From positions 26,755,666 through 26,819,665 of the forward strand of contig OX485807.1 in the NCBI GenBank assembly GCA_950295325.1: 64,000 nucleotides of DNA, read 5' to 3'. The stretch is from Polytrichum commune (Eukaryota > Streptophyta > Polytrichopsida > Polytrichales > Polytrichaceae). The notes under the pieces are model-generated. The model was not told where the DNA came from. It did not search any database and worked only from the letters and a program-made list of their open reading frames with translations. Both the position numbers and the translations under genes were made by a program. Positions 11,623-23,500 of the stretch are shown in pieces. Numbering within the stretch: position 1 is the stretch's first letter; each line of letters opens with the position of its first letter.

Positions 11623-13125
11623 CTACCTGTTGAAGTGGGCAAGGCGTGCCCGTCTCAACTCCTCTCTAGATCTCGGGGACAGTGACCTTCGCCTTCTCAC
11701 AGGCCAAGGTGGAGCTGATGGGGATGAGGTTTCAGCGGATTCCCTATCTTCCCTGCCACGGTATGTTCCACACATGTCACAGGCTTCAGCTGCTATAATG
11801 TTGTCATATGTACAACTCTGGCACCTCCAAACATCAGGTTCTGGCTGCTCATCCTGAATTCGTGAGGGATTTGCTATCCGGTGTGAGTCTCTTCTCGAAC
11901 CAACAACTCCCCTACCGTGAATCCTGCTTCTTGGTCCCCACAATGGCCAACCCAGGGCCCTTACAGGCCATGAGACAACAGAAATCAACCTTGGCATCAA
12001 CGACCACAAGCTAAGGCTGCTGGAAAGGACTCTTGGTGAACACATGTAGATAATTCCTGCGAAGATCCCACATAAGTGACCGAGGAAGGAGGTCCCCGGA
12101 ACAAACATCTGGATGATTATAAGCTCCACCCACGCGGCGTATCGTGAAGGCACCAGCACTCCATATACGTTTGTGTGACTTGGGGAGTTCCAGTTAAGTA
12201 CTACCTTCAATGCAAACAGGACGCCGGAGAAACCCACAGAGCATTCCGAGTAGAATGGGGTTGAAGTCTCTGTGAACATTGTCAGAAGCGTGGAGGATGC
12301 AACAACAAGGCTATGCGAGAGACCAAGGAGCACAGCCACCATGGTTGCGAACTTTTGGCTTCCCATGGCGCCCTCCAATTGCACACCCTTCCACATGAGT
12401 GAGATCATGTTGTACACCAGATGTGCTTCGTCAACATGGTAAAATGCAGATAACCACAACCGCTTCAAGTCCCAGTCCTGCATTCACAGGTGCCATAGAA
12501 TCACTTAATAACCATTGAAATATTCCCAAGATGACACTCAAGGTTTTCAATTCAAAGTTTGATGTCAAATCTCTGTGCATTCCTTTGGTGCTAACAGGAT
12601 AGGAGACTAGACTCGAAAACAGCATATCCAGGGTACTACGATTATGGTGTAATCAGCTGGAAGTGAGATGAAATCCATGCATCAACAAAAGATACATGCT
12701 TACGTACAATAGGGACATGGATAACCAATTCAGCTGTTCGCAAGATGACACTGGTGTTGTAGTAACTCTAGGTTTTCAATTCAAAGTTTGATGTCGATTC
12801 TCTGTGCATTTCTTTGGTGCTGACAGGATGGGTCAAGAGACTCAAAACAGCATGTCCAGCATACTACGACTATGGTGTGAGATGAATAAGACAAGGAGAG
12901 AAGTATACTTACCTTCAGAATAAAGTATGGATTGAGACAGACTTCATTTATAGTTGGAAGCACATCCTCAAGCTTGCCAGGTCGTAAGTGGATCAATGTT
13001 TGCAATGCTATTAGTGCCGCAGTTACTGGAGGCTTCCTAGGCAACTGGACGAATTTCGTCGCAGCATGCATTGCCAGCATATAAAGCATTCCATTTCCTT
13101 GCACGGGCCTCCTCCCTCTCGACAT
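11623..13125 (-). CDS. RBL14: Rhomboid-like intramembrane protease with C-terminal RanBP2 zinc finger (RBL14 type)
   Basis: Two exons: 13125-12913 (71 codons, ATG start) and 12477-11623 (284 codons plus stop), joined in phase 0 across a 435-bp intron with GTAAGT donor and TGCAG acceptor, giving 355 residues. The N-terminal part ends LNPYFILK. Exon 2 continues DWDLKRLWLSAFYHVDE and the rhomboid HxxxN-type region. The Ser of GFSG (around residue 155) and the His of GHLCGIFAG (around 210) form the expected catalytic dyad among several hydrophobic segments. Near residue 290, W.C..C...N......C..C is a complete RanBP2-type zinc finger, followed by an Arg/Ser-rich tail. Length and order match the plant RBL14 class, which is predicted to be mitochondrial. 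No premature stop is seen. The upstream GC-richer tract (13126-13450) probably holds the promoter and 5' UTR. Confidence 0.9.
12530..12890. repeat. Imperfect direct duplication within the rhomboid intron
   Basis: A block containing GGTTTTCAATTCAAAGTTTG, CTGTGCATT.CTTTGGTGCT and ACAGCAT.TCCAG..TACTACGA occurs at about 12530-12656 and again at about 12743-12889. The copies are perhaps 85-90% alike and separated by about 90 bp. They fill most of the intron. Confidence 0.75.
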
Positions 13126-13994
13126 CTTGTAATCTGCGACCAGTTTTGCGAATTCAGGCGCTGCGGCTTACGTATACGTATCTGTTCGCACCTCTAAGCT
13201 CATTATACCAAGCCAACTGGCGAGGAGCTTGCACACTACCTCTCCGAAAAACCTGCGGCTGAGATTTAGGCAACCGACGGAGTGCCCACGGCTCAGTCGA
13301 AATCTTCCCGAATCGAGTCTCTCCAAGGGCAACAATCAGACAACTCAAGAGTCCCTGCCAAAAGGTTTCCCAAACCCTAAAACTCCCGCACCAAAACTTC
13401 CCCTGTCTCCTTGCTAATCTACAATCCTCGTGAAAGATGGGTAGCAAATTTGAGTCGAATTCAAGTGGGTTATTGAGAATTCCAGAGACTACGACTTCGC
13501 TAGAGACTGTGGGTCATTTGCAGGCGGAATCTGGAACCCTGCTCTCATCAATCTCCGTTGCCACAATCTGCGTGGCACCATCTCCAAAGTTGAGATCATC
13601 GAGACTCAGTTACTGCGCTGCGGAATGAAATTGAAACTCGTGCAGTCCTCACAATTCGGGAGTTGAGAAGCCCTTTATGTTAGTACAGTATGTGGGGCAC
13701 TCTTTCGTTTAATGGGTGCGGGACGTCACCAAAGACAGTCTTCCCGAACCTTCTCGGAGGAGCTATAGCGAAGCTTCTCGGAGTTATCTTTAATCTTCTT
13801 CCATAGCTACACTCATACCGTAGAGGGCACTCCATTTCATTTGAAACCGCCTGTGTGAATAGGATCTCACTTTGTTGGCGGCCTCTCAAATGCACAATAT
13901 TATTAGAAATATCCATAAGAAATATTGTAGCCTTCCAATGTCACATATTGTGGGCTGGACTATAGTGTGCATCCATAGTTACATTCTCATTGTT

Positions 13995-14219
13995 ACTACA
14001 GTGATTATCTCAATTAGTGTGTGTTACTCTTCGGAGTTACGGAATGCAATATTGTCTTACTCAAGAGTTCAATCTTTGCTTATGAAAGTTCAATAGATTG
14101 TTTGGACATTATAGAACATAAATGACTTTGCTTGGTAAAATATTACATTCTCATTAAATAGTTACAGCAGTGTGGAACTCCAAGTAGTAACACACACTAA
14201 TTGGGATAATTAGTGTAGT
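13995..14219. mobile_element. MITE, 225 bp, with long terminal inverted repeats
   Basis: The left end ACTACAGTGATTATCTCAAT and the inverted right end ACTACACTAATTATCCCAAT continue into shared TAGTGTGTGTTACT. GTT flanks both sides (13992-13994 and 14220-14222), a plausible 3-bp target duplication. The inverted right end can also be read as starting CACTA. There is no coding capacity. Confidence 0.7.
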
Positions 14220-14933
14220 GTTGGTTTCTTTGTTAAAGTGTGGCCCACAGTGTTGACCATAAACATTGTAGTGTTGGTATGTACATGTGTTGGTCCAATA
14301 TAAGTATGAGTGAATGAATGGTACCAACACGCAACATCAATATAAAGTAATGCTAATCGTGGGTATCAAATTTGTAATACTACACTAAATACTCCTCCCC
14401 ACTTCAAGAACCATTTTTCAAGGTTGAGTCCAATGTTAGGTCCAAACCTCATATCCATTAAGGTTTCTTTTAGACCCCAACTTTCTTGGACCCAGACCCT
14501 ATTGTAAACCTACCCTTAGTATAATCATGACAACAACACATGCCCATGATATTCAATTTGGGTGAGGTAAATCAACACATCAATAATGTCATTCAATGTC
14601 CCAATTCTTAAATTTCTAGTAAATCATTGTTTTGGAGGGAGCACAAGTCTAGCAGGCTTATGTTCATTCTATTTTAGGCGGATTACAAAGGCCCATTGAA
14701 AATGAGAATATATGTATACAAATTGAATTTCAATGTGTTGGGTGCGTGCACATGGGCAGGAGGATGAACCCACATCCCGAAAATCTCCCAATCATGCTAG
14801 CCCTATTCTTGATAGACTTGACGGTGGAATAATCAAATTATTTCTCAATCATTAAGAGTACGGTGGGGGTAAGATTATGATGCTCTGCTCATTGTTCCAC
14901 AGCTTTCAAATGGAACTTTGTGGGTCAATGGAA

Positions 14934-15144
14934 ACTACACTAAATATTGTATTTAGTGTCACCTACTATTTGGAATTACTCAATGGTAAATCTATAAAAT
15001 GCATCTTTTTTTATGCCAACAAAGATCAAATTGGTTGTTTGGACATTATAGAACCTTAACATCTTTACTTGGTACCTAGTAAAACGATAGAGCATTGTGT
15101 AACTCCAAACAGTAAGCAACACTAAATACAACATTTAGCGTAGT
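14934..15144. mobile_element. MITE, 211 bp, related to the one at 13995
   Basis: Ends ACTACACTAAATATTGTATT and, inverted, ACTACGCTAAATGTTGTATT. Both are followed by a GTTACT/TTGGAGTTAC-like inner stretch also present in the 13995 element. No matching target duplication was seen. Confidence 0.65.
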
Positions 15145-16641
15145 GTGGACCACACTAAATCAGATGTATACTGTAATGGGCTCCAAGAAGTTCACTTGCT
15201 ACAAGATATTCATAGATGATGGCAAATAGACAATAGTACAAGCAAGCATGGTAGTGTGTGCACTAATTGGCATTAAATCGACATAGCAATTCGTATCAAA
15301 TCAAGCTCTGAGTCTTCAATTGAACTACTAGTAACAGTTTACGACATTTTAAACTAAAAGTAAAAATTGCATGTCATAGTTAAGTCCAAAGGATTTTATC
15401 AATCCAAGAACTGATTACTAAGCAATTTCAAAATCACTTTCAAGACGGTGGAGCTTTTACTACACCTATCATTTTCTCGAAAGAACACCAGAATCTGCAT
15501 GTACATGTCCAATCATTACTGATACACCCCTTTCACTTTGAGTCGAAGTTGCACATCGTAAAGTCAAGAGCAAGTTTATATACTTCAACACAAATACTGA
15601 AAAGAAAAGAAAAACCCTTTGTATACTCTTCACTCTCATTTTGATGATAACCTACCTCAGTTGCCTATTAGAACCTGGTGAGTGGGTCAATATTATTGCG
15701 CCCCTCTTGCCCTATAAGCATACATATTTGGTTCCTTCCATGGCACACCCAATTTAACGGGACTCAGACTTGAGCGAAGTCTGCAAGAAAACATTAGACG
15801 TTATCACTGCATGTGTAATTTGATAGTACTTTGCTGCACATTTTCATGTGGCTGAAAAAACTTGACAAGGATTTCTGACAAACTACTGGGCACCAGTGAC
15901 CTTGAAATTCTGCAGAGGTGTGTAATCAAGACTATATAGAAAGTGTTACACTCTGCAAACAGAACAGTCCTGTGAGTCACTATGATCTAAAATATCACCC
16001 AAGAGTGCTCTATAATATTTCATCTCATTAGACTTATCCTTTAACTCAATTGGACTTGTCGTCAAGAGTCGATTTAACTCAATTGGACTTATTGTCAGTA
16101 GTTCGTTAAGAGTGCTCTATAGTAATATTTGGATGCACTCTTAAATTCGCATACAATATCAACAATTTCTTTTCACTTGTAAACATGGAAGGTTCAAGGT
16201 ATTGTATTCAAAACAACCAACTCCTGACCTAAAGTCATGTTGACTTAGAGGATAACCCTAGTATGCTGACATATTTGGATTCTTAAGTCTCATTAAGATT
16301 GTTTCGCTACCCAACCCTGTTTGATTCGAATAAAATGGAAGAGAGAGAAAGAGAGGAAGATCACCACAGTTGCATTCAACTGCAAGGTTTGCTGCCCTAT
16401 CACAGAGAACATCTAGACCAATTGTAGCAGTTAGAGAATTATATGTTTCTTCAAGAAAATATTATTGCAAATCAAGAAAATGAATTCAAGTCTCCAATTT
16501 GTATTTCATATTTTTGGGACATAACATGAAATAGGTAAAGTGTTCTGCTGGGTTGATGTATAATGGACCCAATGACAACTCACATTAGATTTCAAGTAAA
16601 CTCATCATAGAAAATAACGGTTACCCCTGTTGTCTATAACT

Positions 16642-17065
16642 CACAGGGAGGTCACTCCATGGTGAAGTTAAACAACTACGTGCGAACACTTTACATGTAA
16701 AAAATTATACTTTTTGCATAAAGCATCACTAAAATGGGTCAAAATTTTATCAATTTTTTTCATGAGTAGATATACATGGTACCTATTACATAATTAAAAA
16801 TAATAACTAAATTTGATGATTTTTTATTTTTTTTATAAAACATACCGTTTCTAACTAGGATGATGTAGAATTGAACTAAAAAAATTACTAAAAAAAAGTG
16901 AAGATGACTAAAAATTTCAAAAAGTATACAAAAGATATTATCAATGGTTATGTATATGTAGAAAAAATATCATAAATTTTAAAATTATCTATGGCATGTA
17001 ATATAGGGGTAGCAAACTTTGTTCACACATGGTGTTCAACTTGACAATGGAGTGACCTCCCGGTG
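16642..17065. mobile_element. hAT-type MITE, 424 bp, with 8-bp target duplication
   Basis: The terminal inverted repeats begin CACAGGGAGGTCACTCCATG (left) and CACCGGGAGGTCACTCCATT (right, inverted) and continue for about 30 bp. The 8-bp duplication CTATAACT flanks both sides (16634-16641 and 17066-17073), which is diagnostic of hAT insertions. The interior is very AT-rich and non-coding. Confidence 0.85.
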
Positions 17066-17500
17066 CTATAACTACATGATGTTCGACCTGTAATTTGATA
17101 TTTTACACACTCATCATGTGTCTTGAAACAGACAACTAGCAAGCTAATTACACACTAACTTGGTTCTAAAGACCTTCACCATGTGTCTTGAATCCAATGA
17201 CCTAGCAGCCAATCATAGCAAAGGAACGTGAAGAAATTATCTTGTCCTTGAAACCACGCTTACTTTGTCATAATTAGAGAGATTGTGTTCTTAATTTCAG
17301 TACTTGCCTCTCCCATGTAAGTGCTTCTAAATTTCCTTCATGGAGATGAGCTCCACCTACCTGACACCTCCCGTCCCCCATTAGGTCACTGCATTGGGAA
17401 CCCTACAAAACCATTTTTGGATTTTTTCCCCTAAAGCTCGACGAAAGGGCACGCCCTTGGCAATAGGACAGCATACCTTATATACAAGTGAACATGCATG

Positions 17501-20500
17501 TCATGCCGTTGATCGGTCTTTCAGGACGATGGTCGCTGCATTGCGGCCTGGCGCACCCATGACACCGCCACCTGGATGAGAACCAGCACCACACATGTAC
17601 AGTCCCTTCACAGGCGTCCGATATCCAGACCTGTTTTCAAAAAGAGAGGCACAATCAGTAAACACATTCGTAGCATGTAGGTTGGCTTCGTATTGATAAG
17701 GGCCAATAAATATATCACCATGGATTGAAATTATTCAGAACCGAACGAACTCATCAATACCATGGTGGCTCAGAGAACTCACCAGCCCTTGATTGGACGA
17801 AGAAGAAAGAGTGCATCCAACCCCATAGCACCATGAAAGATGTTTCCACCTGAGATACATCACATGGAGCTGTTAAAGAGTGATGGTGATATACATTTGA
17901 GTGCAGATTATGGAGTGAGAGGTGGTCACAGAGGACTCTTACATCTTGGTAATTGAATTAGAGCTTCAACCTGACATACCAGATCTTCAGCATGAGCAAC
18001 AAATCATAGCACACTAGAACTGGGTTGTGAGCTGTGTTTACCAGTCAGCCCCAGTACTCGCTCCAGATCCGGAGGTGTGAGCATGTCATAACCCACTATA
18101 GAGTTTGAAAATCCGGGGGCATACTCGTCTATCAAGTCAAAACACCTCTTTGCAAAATGGTCCTACATGAGGAAAACAAAGAGGATCAGTTCGCTGCCAA
18201 GCATGTGGACAGGAATTAACAATCAAGCCCAGCGTGCCAATGAAACCTGGAAATGTAGATATTGAAATGACTTTATACCCATGGACGACCAGAAAACACA
18301 ATATGAAATCCGCATATTTAGTCTGGAAAAAAGACGGATGACTGCTGCAAAACCTCATGCTTACTCTTGTAACTTGGTCTTGCCAATCTCCATTTTTGAG
18401 GTCAAAAGGTGTATACTGGATGAACAAGTTAATCACATGTTTTCCTGCAACAGTATCGACAAGGCTAGAGTATGAGGCTACAAACGTAATATAGAAGAAC
18501 TGGTTACAAGATGCAAGAACTTTGGGCAGAAAATCAACCAGGTGGTGCGATAGTGCGGTCCAATACTGAAGGGATCGTCATCTCAATGAGAGGCCTAGAT
18601 GATGCTCGACCCTGCATTGCCTCCCTGTAAGCTATGTCAATTTCGTCCATGCTGCACACAATATATGGCAAAGTTTTGAATATATTAGTCCCACCTTACG
18701 ACTAGCATGCCCCTGCCCACGCAGGTGGTGCGTGAGTGCACATGATGAGCTACCATGAAAGGATAATATTTGCAAACTCCAGCAGCTACAAAGTATGCTA
18801 CATTCGAATGTACTGCTGAGACTACATTGAAGAGTGAAATAGACATGTCCTTCCTCCAAGCCCACCTGTCTGTACCAAGATGGATGGTTCCATAATGCTC
18901 CGGTCCAGCTTGGCCTGTATTTGGACATGCTCGAAATACTGGGAGACAATCCACTGCAATGTTCATCTTTGTCGTTCCCTAGTATTTTCACAAGAAAACA
19001 CATTTGACATGCATCATGTACTTGCATACCAAGATCTCCCTATACCAAGTTGCCATCTAAAAGTATGAAAGCTGAGGAATCTAGAGGAATCTGACCCCCT
19101 TACCTATACCAAGATGAGAAGTGGTGCAGTGCTAAGAGAGTATGTTTTAAGCCCACTCACGATAGTACACTGTTTATGTTTATAGTAAGTGGCACTAAAT
19201 ACCATAAACAGTGTAGTACATTATTATTACGAACTACTTCAACATATGGTTAGAGTTTGAGTTGTAAACCATGTGGTTTGTCGTCTAGTAGGTAGATGAG
19301 ATAGGGGATGTTACCCGACATTGTAAAGTTATCCTATGATAGTGATGATTGTGGCCAATACCAATGTTTTTACCAACTGGAATATACTCTAGAGTAAATC
19401 TACAATAGTGAATATATCGATAAATGCTCACCATATTCATGATACAAAACATGAGCATGTAATTTGGACCAATGGCAAGGGTGCAACAACTTGACTGCAC
19501 CACCTGGCCACACCGGCTCCAGGCTGGCTGTTGGGAGAGCCACCCAGCTGCCCCGGTGTGGCAGGTTGGCTTCCCCGTAAACCAACAGAGTCGCCAGTAG
19601 GGTTTGATGCCCTTGCCCGGCACAAAAATTATGGTGCCCGGGCCAGTAGAAAAATTATGAAGACATATATGAATATATATATATACTTGAAGCCTATTTG
19701 GCATATATTTATGGAAACTTGCATATTTTGTTGGAAAAAAATTGAATATTTATTCTACCTCCACAAATAGTTTGTCTCATTTGTTTTCACATTCTCTAAC
19801 CAATACTCAAATAATGCATTTCTATTGAAGGTGCCTGCACATTGTGACGCCGCCTCTCATAATCGTCTTGTTTGGATAGGAGGTTGAATTTAGAAACTAC
19901 AAGTCAAGTGTAAAAGACAATATATTTAGGGTTTGAACTATCACAGACTAAAGTTAAATTAAAATTGCTATATTAAAAGATAAAGTTAGAAAAAGGTAAA
20001 AATCATACTTGATGTACCTAATTGTATTTGACCCTTATATACCAAAAAGTAAAAATCATTAAGTATCTAAGGGTGGGACCCTAATTGTATTTGACGTTCT
20101 GTAGAAAAGAATTTTTGCCTGCTTGTTTCTATTGCAATCGTCATAGATTTTACATAGTTGTTTTGTTGTTGTTTGTAAACAACGATGGAAGGTAGAGGAG
20201 GGGAGAGTCCAGGGAGACATAGTGAAGCGTAGTTAATGGCAGATGCACTCACCAACTTTGGTTTAGTATACGCAGCAAAAGAGGATGCAAAACTTGAAGC
20301 TCAAGTACAATCAAGTCTTCAAATCGCTCAAATGAACGTGCTAGCACAAGAGAGGGCAGTACAAGCACGTATGGAGGCAAAGGAGCTTCGGGATCGAGCA
20401 CGTCTCGAGGCCGAGGAGCGGATGGCCAAGAGGGCCGAAGATTTTCAATTCATGATGGAACAATTTAGGAAAGATCATCCCCACAACCCTCAGAATTAAT

Positions 20501-23500
20501 TATAGTTGCTGGGGCGGCGGTGGTGCCATCCGCACAGCTCCACCACCGCCCCGGCAGCTAGCTACGATGCTAAACGGGCAGGGTTTTTTAATATATATAT
20601 ATAACATTGTTTTAATATAATTAATTCTGAGGGTTGTTGGGATGATCTCTCCTAAATTGTTCCATCATGAATTGAAAATCTTCGGCCCTCTTGGCCATCC
20701 GCTCCTCGGCCTCGAGACGTGCTCAATCCCGAAGCTCCTCAGCCTTGAGACGTGTTTGATCCCTCCGCTCCTCTGCCTCGATACATGCGTGTACTGCCCT
20801 CTCTTGTGCTAGCACGTTCATTTGAGCGATTTGAAGACTTGATTGTACTTGAGCTTCAAGTTTTGCATCCTCTTTTGCTGCATATAATAAACCAAAGTTG
20901 GTGAGTGCATCTGCCATTAACTACGCTTCACTATGTCTCCCTGGACTCTACCCTCCTCTACCTAGGCCTCGGCTGGCTGGCTGCAGGCAGCCTCACTTGC
21001 AGCCGTCCAGCAGGCGGAGCTGCCTGCCCTTGCCATCCGGGCAAGCTTAAGGCTATCCCGGCATGGTTTTCTTTTTTTAAATTTAAAATTTTCACATCAT
21101 TCTTTGCATCATTTTCGTGCCGGGCAGGGGCATCAAATCCTGCCAGCTAGGTTCCATGTTTAGTTGGCTGGCTGGGTGCCACACCGGGCCAGCTGCTCCC
21201 CAAGCCCTAGCCACCGGCTGGCTGGGTCTGGCCACCCCGGTATGGCCAGGGAGAGCATGAAGATTTGTAAAACCTAGTTTGGCCTCACTTGGAGACACAA
21301 GATATGAATATTTGTCTCTTGCATTCGGACTCACTTGGAGGGACATAACAAAGAATATATGTCTCTTGTATATTATTGACACACCGATGACGAAGGCCAT
21401 TTACACTTAGAAGTTAGATCTCTCACTTTTCATTGCAATTTGCAACCACAAGAATGTCTACTAGGTCGGGATGACACCTACCGTTTGTACTTCTGGACCA
21501 CTACAGGACAATAACCACCGTGTCACTTTTAGGGTCACAACTATGCTTCGCTTGTGAAGGCATTGTCTTTCCTCCAAAAATATCCCACCTTGGGAAGACT
21601 TGGGATTTGTGCTGCCAACAGGCCCATATTTCTCTAGTGAAAGTATTGTTGTTATAACAGACTAGTACTTACAGATTTGTAGTCGATGGACTTGACACCA
21701 CTTAAGAAGTCTTCTGTCAAGACACGATCTGGCATCAGCTTCTGCAGAACCAAGTTGGAGGTAAGATTGCAAAGACACATGAGATATTGAATGTAAGACA
21801 AAGAGCTCATAAGGGATACCAGGCAATGGCTCGGTAAGAAAACCTGCATCCAAGTCAAAAGTTTAAGCAGCAAACTCAACATGGTCAACCAATGAGAACA
21901 TTTCTTCGACTCTTTAGTATCATTGACAAAATTTCTTCCACAAATCAATCACTTAACTACCTAGCATATTGTTCTCTTCTTAACAAACACCAATAAAGGG
22001 CCTTAAAGTGTGCTGCCAACTACAATTGGGAGTATGTATAGATACATGTTTACACTGATTTCTACATTGATTGTGCATGCCTAGGATGAGGTCATGCCAA
22101 GAGTGTGACAGTAGAAACAAACAGCTGGCTTAAAGACATGATATTCTGACACCGTACTGGAAAACAATGAAATCGTACCAAGAAGGTGACAGCAGGTGTA
22201 GCATTTGATAGAACTTGCTTTGCTCGAACCACAGACCCATTGGCCAAAACAACCTGATCACTTTTCAATTGGAAAATGTTACAATCAAAGATGGCATCAT
22301 TCCTGTTGGTTACAGAAAAATAGTAAATTTCGTTGTTGTCCCCGAATACTTTGTTAGAGGTGTCACTTCTTTGGGTGCAGTGAGACCTACTCCTTACCAC
22401 AAAAAGTATGGAATGGTATATTGTTGGGACAGATATGAAAAGCTCTGCAAGACTATAAGCAGTTAAAGGAATTCACGCTGGATAGAAAGCATACCCCAGT
22501 GATTCTCTTTTCTATACCCACTTTGTCATCCACCAAGAATTGCTTAGCCTGAAAGAAAAGTACAGCCACGGTTGGTCCTTGGAATACTACGGTATTCATG
22601 TCAAGCCATCAGAGACTGCCAAGAATCGTAATACAACTATGAAAGAATATGACCATAGATGAGAGAATTGATTATTCACCTCTGCATTTGTGGCTAAGGT
22701 CGCTCCAGATTCTGCTGCTGCTTTCGCTACTGCCATCGACACAGACCCCATTCCCCCTTCTACATATCTGCAGCAAAGCAACACCATGACCATTATTGCG
22801 CCTCATACACTTCAGCCTTCCAGTTTAGGTAGGGTAGGGTTTAAAATTCAGCTGTGACTTTGAAGTTCTGGAATTGCTGGTGATCTTGTTGATAACCTGT
22901 CAAATGGTCAGCTATAGACACAGTGGTAGCCTCAACCAGACATATAGCGTCTACTGATGGAGGACATTCATTATTTAAACTGATTATTGGTCTTGGAAGA
23001 GTTCACTTGGTGCAAGTAAATCCATTCTATTCAGATTTTAAGGTGACGAGTTAAATGACAGCAACTGAGTAAATCAGAAACGATAACCAACAAATTCCAG
23101 TGATTCCAGAACCCTCCTTAAGATATATTGAAATCTTCAGCGATTGCTTAAGGGCTGGCCAACAAGCTGATAAAGTCCCTCCTTCCAACCGTCAGAAATG
23201 CAAATTCACAACCATCTGGAACCAGTTCTCCTATCATGACCTAGATTCCAGTGTGCACATGAGGTGGTCCATGAATGGTCGGTACACTTTTGTTGAAGTA
23301 AGAACTTCTCATCTTGAAACGTGACACCACTAATCAAAATAGTGAAACGGCCCTGGCAAAGCATAAGATTATTGTTTCTTGATAACCTCAGATGATCCAG
23401 ATCTTGTTTCTCAGGTCCACAGTTTCACAGTCAAAGCGGTGTCCTTTACCAAAAGAAACATCAGGAAGTGGAAGAGGAACTCACGACCAAATACCACGAG

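Larger units (their letters stand above)
13126..17500. other. Intergenic region with three MITE-like insertions
   Basis: Between the rhomboid 5' end and the PYROXD2 stop I find no gene. A 63-codon plus-strand ORF at 13437-13628 has no recognisable sequence. The supported contents are the inverted-repeat elements listed separately at 13995, 14934 and 16642; the rest is AT-rich. Confidence 0.5.

Noticed and set aside
13437-13628. 63-codon plus-strand ORF beginning MGSKFESNSS
   Set aside because: No recognisable domain, an alternative frame is equally plausible, and no splice context links it to another exon.
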